DNA of 64,000 bases, taken from assembly GCA_928212115.1 (NCBI GenBank), contig CAKMRJ010005523.1, positions 147,155,941-147,219,940 on the forward strand, given 5' to 3'. Under the pieces are notes generated by a model, which saw only the letters and a list, made by a program, of their open reading frames with translations, did no database searches and was not told where the DNA came from. A program made the translations under genes and the position numbers. Below, piece after piece: positions 34,964 to 46,141 of the stretch; the first letter of the stretch is position 1; every line of letters starts with the position of its first letter. The stretch comes from Lactuca virosa (taxonomy: Eukaryota; Streptophyta; Magnoliopsida; Asterales; Asteraceae).

Positions 34964-34994
34964 TATTGATATGTTATGTATGCGCTCTGGTTAG
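34923..34994 (+). other. Predicted 72-bp intron between G4 gag and protease
   Basis: Starts GTATGA, ends CTGGTTAG, is about 67 percent A+T (about half T) inside GC-rich coding DNA, and holds in-frame TGA codons at 34961 and 34967. Removing it joins ACG-G and GA-TCG-TTC to give TGSFHVNG, the same continuous junction seen in G3 (SGTFLVNG) and G5 (TGTFLLNN), which have no such segment. Splicing is inferred, not demonstrated. Confidence 0.75.
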
Positions 34995-35513
34995 GATCGT
35001 TCCATGTGAACGGTGTTCCAGTTCAGGTATTGTTTGATTCGGGTGCTACCCGATCGTTTGTCTCTCTTGCGCTTAGCAAGAAGTTTCCTGAGTCTTCGGG
35101 CATGTTGGATTGCCCTCTAGAGGTCGAGATTGCGGACGATCGGTCGGTACGAGCGTCAGAGGTCTACCGGGATTGTGTTTTGAGGCTGTTCGAGGAACGT
35201 TACCTGGTGGACTTGGTTCCCATACCTTTGCGGGGGAACAATGTTATTATTGGTATGGATAGGCTGAGCCACAATGGGGCAGTGATTGACTGCGAGCAGC
35301 AGTCAGTACGGATTAGGACCCCTAGTGGGGGAGAGCTGGTGGTTCAGGGCGAAGGGCCACAACGAGGACCAGCTTTATGTTCGGCACCGAGGGCTAGGCG
35401 CTACCTCCAACAGGGTTGCGCAGGTTATGTCGCCTATGTTATGGATACCCGGGAGGCGGGTAGGGCGACGGTGGGCGATGTACCCGTAGTACGAGAGTTT
35501 GCGGACGTATTCC
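34995..35513 (+). CDS. G4 protease region
   Basis: Follows the predicted intron in frame with gag. Carries FDSGATRSFVS, the aspartic protease active site (DSG), and the downstream NNVIIGMDRLSHNG segment (usually IVGMDWL; W to R here). The protease would cut Gag-Pol into mature parts. At the run of five C at 35512-35516 the frame is lost: reverse transcriptase continues one base out of step (ADVFPEELPG requires four C). The extra base may be true decay or a sequence error. Confidence 0.85.
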
Positions 35514-38327
35514 CCCGAGGAGTTGCCTGGAATACCTCCGGAGCGACAGGTGGAGTTCAGGATCGACCTAGTACCTGGTGCGGCTCCGATAGCCAAGGCA
35601 CCGTATCGGTTGGCTCCTCCTGAGATGCAGGAGTTGTCTACACAGCTGCAGGAGCTGTTAGACAAGAGATTCATTAGACCGAGTAGTTCTCCCTGGGGAG
35701 CCCCGATTCTATTTGTGAAGAAGAAGGACGGGTCGCATCGGATGTGTATAGATTATCGGGAGGTGAATAAGGTAACGGTGAAGAACCGTTACCCACTCCC
35801 GAGGATTGATGACCTCTTTGACCAGCTACAGGGAGCGTCTTGGTTCTCCAAGATTGATCTGCGTTTAGGGTATCACCAGATGAGGGTCAGAGAGGAGGAT
35901 GTGCAGAAGACTGTGTTTCGGACACGCTATGGCCACTATGAGTTTGTGGTGATGCCTTTCGGGCTCACCAATGCTCTTGCCGCGTTCATGGACCTCATGA
36001 ACCGCGTGTGTAGACCGATGTTAGACCGGTCTGTGATAGTGTTTATCGATGATATCTTGGTTTACTCCAAGACGCGAGAGCAGCATGAGGAGCATCTGCG
36101 AGACGTTGTGGAGACTTGGAGAAGGGAGAACTTGTATGCTAAGTTCTCCAAGTGTGAGTTCTGGTTGCGCGAGGTGCAGTTTCTTGGGCACATTGTCAAC
36201 CAGAACGGGATTTCGGTAGATCCGGCCAAAGTGGAGGCCGTGATGAGATGGGAGGTTCCGAGGTCTCCATCTGAGATTCGGAGCTTTCTGGGATTGGCAG
36301 GCTACTATCGGAGATTCATTCAGGACTTCTCCAAGATAGTCGTGCCCCTGACCAGGCTGACGAGGAAGGCCGTGGTCTTTCGTTGGGGGCCTGAGCAGCA
36401 GGCTGCATTCGAGACATTGAGGCAGAGATTGTGCGAGGCGCCAATCTTAGCCCTGCCAGAGGGCATGGAGGATCTCGTCGTGTACTGTGATGTGTCCATC
36501 TCGGGTTTGGGCGCAGTATTGATGCTGAGAGGGCATGTCATTGCTTACGCTTCGAGGCAGCTGAAGCCTCACGAGGCGAACTACTCGACGCATGATTTGG
36601 AGCTGGGGGCTGTTGTGTTCGCCCTCAAGATTTGGCGTCACTGCCTCTATGGGGTTCATTGTACGATTTACACGGACCACAAGAGCCTGAGGTATCTCAT
36701 GGACCAGCCAAATCTGAATATTAGGCAGCGTCGGTGGCTTGATGTGGTAAAGGATTATGACTGTGACATCCTCTACCACCTGGGGAAGGCCAATGTGGTG
36801 GCCGACGCGCTTAGCCGCAGGGCAGCACCGATCAGGGATATCTGTCTGAGGATGACAGTGGTGACTCCGCTTTTGGAGCAGATTCGGGAGGCCCAGCAGG
36901 AGGCCATGAAGGAGGAACATCGGAAGAGCGAGTGGATTGTGGGACAGGTTTCCTCCTTCGACTATGATAGCCGAGGGTTATTGACTCTTCATCGTAGGGT
37001 GTGGGTCCCTTATCATGGAGGCGTGCGCCAGATCCTGATGGAGGAGGCATACAAATCCAGATTTTCTATCCATCCCGGAGCGACGAATATGTATAGAGAT
37101 CTTCGTCCTGACTATTGGTGGCCCTGCATGAAGGGGGATGTAGCATGGTATGTGGAGCGGTGATTGACCTGCAGGAAGGTCAAGGCCGAGCACCAGATGC
37201 CACACGGCAAGATGCAGCCGTTGGATATTCCGCTGTGGAAATAGGAGGACATTACGATGGATTTTATCACAAAGCTTCCCAGGACCGCGCGGGGAGTGGA
37301 TTCGATTTGGGTCATCGTTGATCGATTGACCAAGAGCGCCCATTTTATCCCGATTCAGGAAAGTATTTCGGCCGAAAGGTTGGCCGATATCTATATCAGG
37401 GAGGTAGTGGCACGGCATAGGGTGCCAGTATCGGTGATTTCAGATAGGGATGTGCGGTTCACTTCCAGGTTTTGGAAGAAGTTTCATGACGAGCTGGGTA
37501 CTCGTCTGCATTTTAGCACCGCCTGTCACCCGCAGACGGATGGCCAGAGCGAGCGGACCATCCAGACATTAGAGGATATGCTGCGGGCATGTGTTTTAGA
37601 CTTCGGTGGTAGCTGGGATACCTACCTTCCGTTGGCGGAGTTCTCGTATAATAATAGCTATCATGCGAGTATTGACCGTCCTCCCTTCGAGATGTTATAC
37701 GGGAGGAAGTGCAGAACCCCGATATGTTGGGGTGAGGTTAGCCAGAGGGTCATGGGGAGCACCGAAGTGGTGCTCAAGACGACAGAGAGGATTCAGCAGG
37801 TTCGGAGCAGACTTCAGACTGCTCAGAGTCGGCAGAAAAGTTATGCCGACAAGCGCCGATCGGACCTGGAGTTTCAGGTCAGGGATATGGTTCTTCTGAA
37901 GGTGTCGCCATGGAAGGGCGTCATCCGATTCAGGAAACGGGGCAAGTTGGGTCCCAGGTATATTGGGCCCTTCAGGGTTATAGCCCGGGTGGGCAAGGTG
38001 GCATATAGGTTGGATCTGCCAACCGAACTCAGTCAGATTCATAGCACTTTTCACATCTCCCAGTTACGGAAATGTCTGGTGGACGACTCGGCAGTGGTAC
38101 CATTAGAGGATATTCATGTCGATGACAGCCTGAATTACATCGAGCGGCCTGTAGCGATTCTCGACCGGAAGTCAAAGGATCTGAGGAACAAGAGGGTTGA
38201 GCTGGTAAAGGTGCAATGGCAGCACCGGAAGGGCTCGGAATGGACTTGGGAGCTAGTGGATGAGATGATGGAGCATTACCCAGAGCTGTTCCAGGATCGA
38301 GCAGCAGATTTCGAGGACGAAGTCTAA
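35514..38327 (+). pseudogene. G4 reverse transcriptase, RNase H, integrase and chromodomain
   Basis: One frame through 38327, broken only by TGA at 37161 (in place of the first cysteine of the zinc-binding pair, VER-stop-LTCRKV) and TAG at 37242 (in place of W in PLWKWED). Reverse transcriptase: MCIDYREVNK, KIDLRLGYHQ, FIDDILVYS near 36044. RNase H: VVYCDVSISGLGAVL and YTDHKSLRYL. Integrase: HPGATNMY, ITMDFITKLPRT, ISDRDVRFTSRFW, HPQTDGQSERTIQTLED. C-terminal GPF/Y segment at about 37950, then a chromodomain (LDRKSKDLRN...VKVQWQHRKGSEWTWE) at about 38155-38290. Such chromodomains bias integration towards heterochromatin in studied chromoviruses. Probably Tekay-like. Confidence 0.93.
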
Positions 38328-38328
38328 A

Positions 38329-38344
38329 ATAAGTGGGGGGGATT
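38329..38344 (+). other. G4 polypurine tract
   Basis: AATAAGTGGGGGGGAT directly before the 3' LTR; primes plus-strand DNA synthesis. Confidence 0.85.
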
Positions 38345-40513
38345 TGTAGCACCTGGTTCTTGGTATGTATTTTTATTTAAATATTTTGCATTTTTGGCCT
38401 TGGACTCGGCGAGTTGAAGGATCGACTCGCCGAGTAGAAGCGGGATGAGGCGCGAGATTTAAGTGATGGACTCGTCGAGTCGGGTCCCGGACTCGACGAG
38501 TAGGCTCTGACTGGACAAAACCCTAATCTGAGGGTTTGTAACCTATTTAAACAACCTTATGCAGCCTCCATCGCCCCTTTATGCTCCCAGAAACCCTCCA
38601 TAGCAAACCCTAAGTGTTTTGGTGCAAGATCTAAGGCTTTTCAGTGATTTTTGTGGGTTTTGACCTCAAGGAGGAAGGAAGAGCATAGAAGGATCAAGAG
38701 GAGACTAAAGGATTCGAGTTTGGTTCATCATTTGCAGTCTTTGAGAGGTATAAAGTCTGTACCTTGCTCTTTCATTTGATAGATTCCTTTTTGGGGAGAT
38801 TTAGGGCTCTTATAAGCCATTTTTCGTAACCAACCATGATTGCAAACATGGTTGGGGTTGAGGCTTTGGAATCAAGTCTTTATAGGGGTCACAAGGCAGA
38901 TCTGGGTTGCTTTTGCACCCAAGGAAGGCCCCATGCAACACTAGAGCTTATTTTATGTCCTTTTGAGCTCAAAGTCCCATGCATGCACGTAAAGTTTGTA
39001 ACTTTACGTGCTAGAACGGTTGAAGGAGCTTAGATCTATCTTTTGGTCAAGTGTTGTACATCAGAAATCGAGGATTTAGGGTGTGGGTGTTATCGACTCG
39101 GCGAGTCCGTTCTTGGGACTCGACGAGTCCAAGGCTTTGAGTCCCATATCTGTTCAGGGTGAAAAAGGACTCAGTTGGGTGTTAGAAGGGTTGTAGCAGG
39201 ACAGAAAGAGTGACCCAACGCATTGGACTTAATTTTAGACCTGGAGTTCATGGGACTCGACGAGTGCTAGAACAGACTCGGCGAGTCCAAGGCAATCTCC
39301 TTAGGTTTGAAGATGAACTCGACGAGTTGTTCATACAACTCGGCGAGTCAAGGTCAGGACTTGTTCATCAGTGGAAGGTGAACTCGGCGAGTGTTCATCC
39401 GACTCGGCGAGTCGGATGAAGGTTCATTGATGTTCGTAAGGAAGGAGAACTCGTCGAGTCGTTGCCAAACTCGACGAGTCGAGTCGTGGATAAGTACGAG
39501 TAAAGGGAAGGGATTCGACAAGTTGACGGACCAACTCGGTGAGTCGGGTCAACTGGAAGTTGACTTTGTCTTGGACTTGGTTAGGGGTAAAATGGTCATT
39601 TTACCCTAAGAGTAGATATCAGTTTCTCACTGAGTGTTTTGTGGGGATTGTAGCCGGAGGATTTCCGGAGCAACAGTAGACAGAGGTTTCCCGCCCGGAG
39701 AATCAGCAGCTACTCGTACGAGGTGAGTTACCTTCCAGTAGGGGTGGGTCTAAGGCCACAATGCCAGCCCACCAAAGAGGAGTATTTAGAAGATGATTGT
39801 CTTTGTGATAATTATATTGGTTTGGTTACATGCTTTGGTCATGAGTTTTATTTGTATGATATGTTACGTGTATGATAGGGATTGGTTTCCCTGATAGCGG
39901 TCCTTAGGACCGAAGGGTAGGTCAGTACCCGGATATGCCTGACTGTATGTTTATATCATGTTGTTGTATGCTAGTGGTAGGGGGTGGAATAGTCCCCAGA
40001 TACCGGTTGAAAGATATCGATGACAGATACCGGTTGAAAGATACCGATGATAATTACCGGTTGAAAGATACCGACGATGATTACCGGTTGAAAGATACCG
40101 AGGATATTGTATGGTATGTGATGACAACCGGTTGAAAGATACCGATGAGGATTACCGGTTGAAAGATACCAACGATGATTACCGGTTGAAAGATACCGAG
40201 GATATTGTATGGTATGTGGTATGATGGGGGAACTCACTAAGCTTTGTGCTTACGGTTTCGGTTTTGGTTTCAGGTACCTCTTCGTCTAAGGGGAAGGAGT
40301 CGGCGGCGTAGCATCGCATCGCACACACACACATGATTTCCGCATGGAGTTATCTGGGATTGTACTCTGATATGTAATATTTTATGACTTGGGTTTTCAG
40401 ACATGATGCTTTGTTCTATGAGATGACGTGTTTTCACAATATTTTCTTATGAATGTTTTTATGAGTCAGTTAATTAAAAAGAAATTTTTGGACTTGAAAA
40501 TTGGGTCGTTACA
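38345..40513 (+). repeat. G4 3' LTR
   Basis: TGTAGCACC...GGGTCGTTACA, 2169 bp, same internal features as the 5' copy including dyad pairs (about 38403-39545), minisatellite (about 40000-40206) and GGGGAACTCACTAA block at 40226-40252. Confidence 0.96.
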
Positions 40514-40518
40514 AAGAC

Positions 40519-41410
40519 TTCACGGTGTTCCTTTAACGATTGTATCAGACCGTGATAGTCGTTTCACGTCAAGGTTTTGGAGGAGTCTACAAGAGGAATT
40601 GGGTACGAAGTTGTATTTGAGTACAGCTTACTATCCGCAGACCGTTGGCAGAGTGAAAGTACGATTCAAACACTGCAGGATATGATAAGAGCATGTACCC
40701 TGGAATTCCAAGGTAACTGGGATGAGCACTTACCCTTGGTAGAGTTTTCCTACAACAATAGTTATCATTCAAGCATCAAGATGGCACCTTACCAAGCTTT
40801 GTATGGACAAAAGTGTTGTACGCCGTCATGTTGGCTTGAATCTGCAGAAAAGCAGTTTATGGGCCCCGAGATAGTCCATCAGACTGCTGAAAAGCTGAAA
40901 GTGATTAGGGAAAGGATTTTAGTAGCTCAGGATCGTCAAAAGAGCTATGCTGACAAGAAGAGGCGACCGATGACATTCGAAGTTGGGGATTCGGTTTTGC
41001 TTAAAGTCTCACTGTGGAAGGGACTTATAAGATTCGAAAAGAGGGAAAAGTTGAGTCCAAGGTTTATTGGACCATTCAAAGTTCTTCTGAGGATTGGGAA
41101 CCAAGCTTACAAGCTAGAACTACCAGAAGAACTAGATGGTATTCATAACACTTTCCATGTGTGTTATTTGAGGAAGTTCACGGGAGAAGTTCCCAACATA
41201 ATTCCAATTTCTGAGTTAAGGATGGATGAAAATAAGAGGCTAATTGAAGAGCCGGAGGTGATTGTTGACCGTAAGACGAAGAAGTTGCGACGCAAGATGG
41301 TCGACTTAGTGCTTGTGCAATGGAAACATACGAATGGGCCAAACCTCACCTGGGAAATGGAGAGTGACATGATGAGTCGCTATCCGCATCTGTTTGCTGA
41401 TGCATGATTC
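40519..41410 (+). pseudogene. G3 integrase end with chromodomain
   Basis: Resumes with HGVPLTIVSDRDSRFTSRFW, then a one-base loss near 40648 (the HPQTDG-type motif is split between frames as YPQT and SEST), then TIQTLQDMIRAC and the C-terminal GPFKVLLRIG segment. The chromodomain-like tail (DRKTKKLRRK...VLVQWKHTNGPNLTWE) ends at 41407. The second of the three catalytic residues (SDRD) and the glutamate region are still visible. Inactive because of the shift. Confidence 0.92.
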
Positions 41411-41421
41411 CGGGACGGAAT

Positions 41422-41441
41422 AATCCTAAGGGGGAAAGAAT
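41422..41441 (+). other. G3 polypurine tract
   Basis: ATCCTAAGGGGGAAAGAAT directly before the 3' LTR. Confidence 0.8.
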
Positions 41442-42987
41442 TGTAACACCTACGTTTCTAGGCTAAGCATTATTATGATGGTGTAATAGTTAGGGTCAAT
41501 AATTGTAACTCATTTTGAAGTAATAAAGAGGAATTACTTGAATATTATGTGAATTATGTGATTTTATGTGCATTATACTTAATTATAAGATATAATAAAT
41601 TAAGAATGAAAATAAGCGCCAAAAATAAAATGTTAGATAAACTCGATATCTATGAAGAAAGTTGTAGTGGTCGTGACAAAGATTCCAGAGATATAAAGAA
41701 CGCCGAAAGTGAGTTTACGATAAAGGGCTTTTTATCCTTAGCAATCTAAACGAAATTCATAGTATAAGTTAAAGCGAAAGCGTGCATAAAAAGAACGTCC
41801 AAATCTGACTTCGTATGAGGAAGTTATGAATTTTCTAAGATTTGGCATAACAGTGTGCAACCTGGAGTTCGAATTTTAGATCGAGCGATTATTAGCTGAC
41901 ACAACCTAAATGAAAATTGAAGATCTCATTAATAGGATATCAAAGATAAAAAGATAGTCGAAAACGGAGTCTGTATGTAGAAGTTATGAATTTTACACGT
42001 TCGTTAAACAATGTAATCTTCTCATACTGTTAAATTTAAAATCGGTCAAGTATTAGCCGATGGCGTCAAAAGGAGAGTTGTATATCTTGTCAATACCTAC
42101 GCGTGGATATAAAGAACGTCAAAAACGGAGCTCGTGTGTGAATGTTACAGGGTTTAGAAGTCGGAAGGGTGCTGCAGCGAAGTGGGTGACGTGGCGCAAT
42201 TTGAGCCATTGCTTTCTGCCCACCAAGTGACGAAACGTGGCACCAACTCGACAAGTTGGACCAGAAACTCGATGAGTTTGGGGCCAGAAACTCGACAAGT
42301 TGGGTCATAAACTCGACGAGTTCATCACTTTTTCAGCCTATAAATACCAACTGAGAGTTCCTTCATTTTTCACACCTTAAACCCATTCTTCTTCTCTCTA
42401 CTCACTCTCTAAACCTCCCAAAACACCCCCAAAAGCCTTGGAAACTTCCCTAGCACTTGAAAAAAGCCCCGAAGCGCCCAAAGGCTCCGAGAAAAATAGT
42501 TTTTCGGTTCAGAAACTCTGCCCCCGCAGAGTCCGGTTTTCAAGCAAACCTCCCGGATTCGTCGAAGCGGAGCGCTGCCGAAGTTGGAATCACAACCTTA
42601 TCAAGTGAATGCATAGTTACTTTCATCTTACACATAGATATGAAGTTTTTTATATAAATTACATGTTATATGTGCATATTATCTGTTTACTTGAGATCTT
42701 TGCTGAATGAAAGATTTAAACTTTGTTTTTCAGATCTAAACTGTATATGTATTTTATACCTTGAGATCTATACTCGATGAAAGATTTAAACTTTGTTTTT
42801 CAGATCTAGACTGAATATATCTACAAATATGTTGGGTAAAACATGGGTACATGAAATAGTTAATGTGTGATGAAATAAAATGATGAGAGGCCTCGATGTT
42901 GACGATGTTCCAGTCATCTAGCGGAGTATAGATGACGGCCACATACTTTTCTAGACAGTCCAGTGGAACGCTATCACGCTCGCAACT
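41442..42987 (+). repeat. G3 3' LTR, first part
   Basis: Matches 7897 onward of the 5' LTR, lacking about 75 bp after GAACGCCGAAA (near 41706). Four dyads start at 42246, 42267, 42290 and 42311 (spacing 21, 23, 21), better preserved than in the 5' LTR. Interrupted at 42987 by G5, duplication caact. Confidence 0.95.
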
Positions 42988-43253
42988 TGTGACAACCCGA
43001 AATTTCTATCTTGTACAGTCTTTCAAATTCAATTTAGTCAGACTAGTTTCAACTATCTTTTAGCATTGTTCAGGGTCTGTTTGAGTGTTCTAAGCCTAGT
43101 ACATTCAAAGTTTGGGTTAAGGATGAGTTAACTTAAGTTCATAGTATAGCATTCGGGCCAAACACTTCATCTAAAGGAGTGTACGGTTGTACACGTGTGT
43201 ACAACCGTACACATGGGTGTACGGCCGTACACCCAAGTATGGCGGTGAACCCA

Positions 43254-43256
<3 letters not shown>

Positions 43257-43308
<52 letters not shown>
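43257..43308. repeat. AT dinucleotide tract in G5 LTR1
   Basis: About 50 bp of TA repeat directly after GAACCCAAACA. Equivalent tracts of different length lie in LTR2 (about 50837-50880) and LTR3 (about 58046-58110). Confidence 0.9.
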
Positions 43309-43310
<2 letters not shown>

Positions 43311-44983
43311 CCTTCATTTCCTCACACTTTTCACACTTCCACCTCAAGAAAATCCGATTCTCTCTCAAGATTCATCAAGTCTTACACCTTAATTTTCAAA
43401 GATGTAAGTGTTCCTTCAATTGAATTGTTGATACATGGTTTTATCTACTGAAGATCCGTGTTTTCATCCATGAAATCTTCTTTTTTGGTTAGATCTTCAT
43501 CCATTTCACCAAGAACACACACTTGTTCTTGAGTCTTGAACTCCTGAGAAACCTTCAAAAGTGTGAGTATTCTTTCTATCATCTAGTTAGACATGTTAAA
43601 CACTTGATTCAAAGCCTTAAAACATCATCTTACTCAAGATCATCAAGGGTGTACGGCCGTACACACCTGGTGTGGCCGTACACACCTTAAAACCCTCCAA
43701 AAATGATAGTTTGTCCATCTTCTTGTTATGAAATTGTCACACTAGTTTTCCCCAAGGATCAAACACACATTTTTGCACACTTCATCCATGAGTGTACGGC
43801 CGTACACTCCATGGCCATACACCCATGGCCGTACACTCAAAGGTCCGTACACACATTGGCCGTACACACCTTTGTGTGGTCTTAAACCGCTTTAGAGCAA
43901 TCACATGTGATTGATACACTTCAATCTAAGTGATTCCTAGTCCCTAAGGTGATTTCTTAGCATAATTAGTTGTATAAGCACTAATTATATCCATATATGT
44001 GTCATTATATGCTAATAGAATCCGTTTGTGCTCAAGACTTCACTTGACACTTAGCATCCTACACCGGTCTTACATTTGAATAACTTACTACAGGTGAGTC
44101 CATACCCCCGTATTTTCATAGTTTTTACTGTTTTAAGGGGGTGAATACAAGTCTAACACAAAGATATTGTGTTATAAACATATGATTTCAAATATCTTAT
44201 CAAAATGGATTTCAATTATCATCAAATTAAATGGTTTTCAATGAATGTATCATAATGACATCAAGTCACCAAAATGAATTTCAAAATATCAAACTTCTTT
44301 TAAATGTTTTTATAAACTTATATTTCTCCTAAAAATCATACTAGTATACATATATTTATATAAATAAGATTTAAAAGGCTTAGGATTGATAACTCACCAA
44401 GGGCGGAAGTAATTACTTGGCACGTGCTACCCCTCAATTCCACCATAGAAATACTGATTTATATATACATATAATTACCAACCTCACTTCAATTATGATA
44501 TGCTTTTTGATTAACTCAAAGTCAGATTACATTTTCTAATATAAAATAGAAGCCCAATTACTTAGCCCATTAATTTAAATGACAGCCCATTAAATAAAAG
44601 AAAAACATATAGGTTTTTGTTTTGTCCAACACCTAAATTACGAAAGGATACAGGGGATAAAAAATTGATATATTTTTTTATTCATATGATCGTCGTTTTA
44701 ACTGCCGGCTGCTTCCTGCTTCACCATCACTTTTCTTGGCAATGCTTATTCACCCATTTCGCTATTGGCTCACTTACGGAATATGAAACAAGTAATATTT
44801 AATTTTCCATCTTTAATGTTTTATGATTTAATGTTTAATGATTTAGTTTAATTTATTTGTTCAAATTGAAAACCTAATTAGCCAATTAGTTGCTCACTTG
44901 TATTATGTTTAAATCTTCAATTGTGAATTTTAAATCTTTAATTATATTTGTAGGGTTTAATTGGAAATTTTTTTAAAAGGACA

Positions 44984-46060
44984 TTGGATGTTGGTAGTAG
45001 TGATGAAAGTGGTGGAGGAAAAAGACCTCATCCTCAACCACAACCACAACCACAACCTCAACCACAACCACAACCACAACCACAACCTCAACCACAACCA
45101 CAACCACAACATATTCCAACTAGTTTTGATATTAATAATCTTCCTTCGGACCCGACAGATAGACCAAGAATTACATCATATCATCTAAATCAAAGGGATG
45201 AAATAAGGAGAGCATATTGGATTAAAGGACCTTCTCAACCAAAAGGCCATGATTTTCCATCAATAAAAATTGGTGGTAAGAACAGACGTTTTGTAAAGGA
45301 ATGGTTTGATGAATTTAATTGGTTAGAGTATAGCACAAAAGAGAACAAAGCTTATTGTTTATGTTGTTACTTGTTTGGTGATATTGTGGGGCAATAAGGG
45401 GGGAGAGATGTATTTGTGACAGGAGGCTTTGACACTTGGAGTAAAAAGAAATCATTGAAAGATCATGAAGGTAAAGTTGACAGTCATCACAACAAAGCAA
45501 AACAAAAATGTGAAAATCTAGTAAAGAAAAACCAATCTATTAGTGAAGCTTTTCATAAGCAAACTGAAGTTGAAGCAAGTAACTATCAAATTCGATTACG
45601 TGCTACAATTGATACTTGTAGATTTTTATTGAAGAATGCGTTACCATTTCGTGGTCATGACGAGTCGGATGGGTCAATTTCTAAAGGCCTTTTCATTGAA
45701 GAATTATCATTCCTTCGGGACCATAATGAAAAATTTTATAATGTTACTTTAGAAAATGCTCCAAAAAATGAAAAGTTGACGTCTCCAAAGATTCAAAAAT
45801 AGATTGTTCAATGCTTTTCAAAAGAGATAATAAAGTCCATTTGTGAAGAAATTGGTAATGATGTGTTTACTATATTAGTAGACGAGTCTAGTGATGTATC
45901 CAAAAAGGAACAAATGGCTATGGTTTTGCGATATGTTAGTAGCATTGGATTAGTGAAAGAAAGATTTGTTGGAATTGTTCACGTGAAGGATACAACTTCT
46001 TTAACTCTAAAAGAAGCCACTGATTCTGTATTTACCAACAATAACTTGAGTATATCTCAG
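44984..46060 (+). pseudogene. H1 transposase, exon 1 (zinc finger and N-terminal domain)
   Basis: One frame from ATG 44984. A run of about 20 Pro-Gln pairs (45033-45110) is followed by a TTF-type zinc-finger region (RFVKEWFDEFNWLEY...AYCLCCYLF, about 45290-45375), a DUF4371-like segment (HHNKAKQKCENL..., about 45485 onward) and the start of the RNase H-like catalytic domain with VDESSDVS near 45880, the first acidic residue. TAA at 45395 and TAG at 45800 interrupt it in frame. A donor follows the SISQ codons at 46061. Similar proteins are annotated in plants and animals as ZMYM1-like or TTF-type hAT transposases. Confidence 0.88.
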
Positions 46061-46141
46061 GTAAGAAATTATAAATTCTTTTTTTTAATGTAGTTGAATG
46101 GTTATCTATTTTATTTTTTATATATAATTTTTTTTATATAG
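46061..46141 (+). other. H1 transposase intron
   Basis: 81 bp, GTAAGA...TATATAG, very T-rich, with in-frame stops. Removing it joins SISQ to VRGQGYDGASN in frame, which matches the continuous order in this transposase family. Confidence 0.85.

Larger units (their letters stand above)
30728..40513 (+). mobile_element. G4: Ty3/gypsy chromovirus, structurally complete
   Basis: 9786 bp flanked by aagac (30723-30727 and 40514-40518). Two full LTRs of about 2.17 kb, primer site, gag with three zinc knuckles, protease, reverse transcriptase, RNase H, integrase, chromodomain, polypurine tract. LTRs differ by scattered changes (roughly a few per hundred by eye), so it is older than C1. The coding part has one frameshift and two stops. 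A 72-bp intron-like segment separates gag from protease. Confidence 0.96.

Noticed and set aside
40577..41407. A separate complete integrase gene
   Set aside because: It is the second half of G3 integrase, proven by the aagac duplication around G4 and by frame continuity with 30727.
43171..43451. Ile-Tyr repeat frames in G5 LTRs (also at 57927-58200)
   Set aside because: They are translations of an AT dinucleotide microsatellite.
44961..45188. Histidine-Asn rich frame over the Pro-Gln region of H1
   Set aside because: It is an out-of-frame shadow of the repeat encoding the transposase N-terminus.
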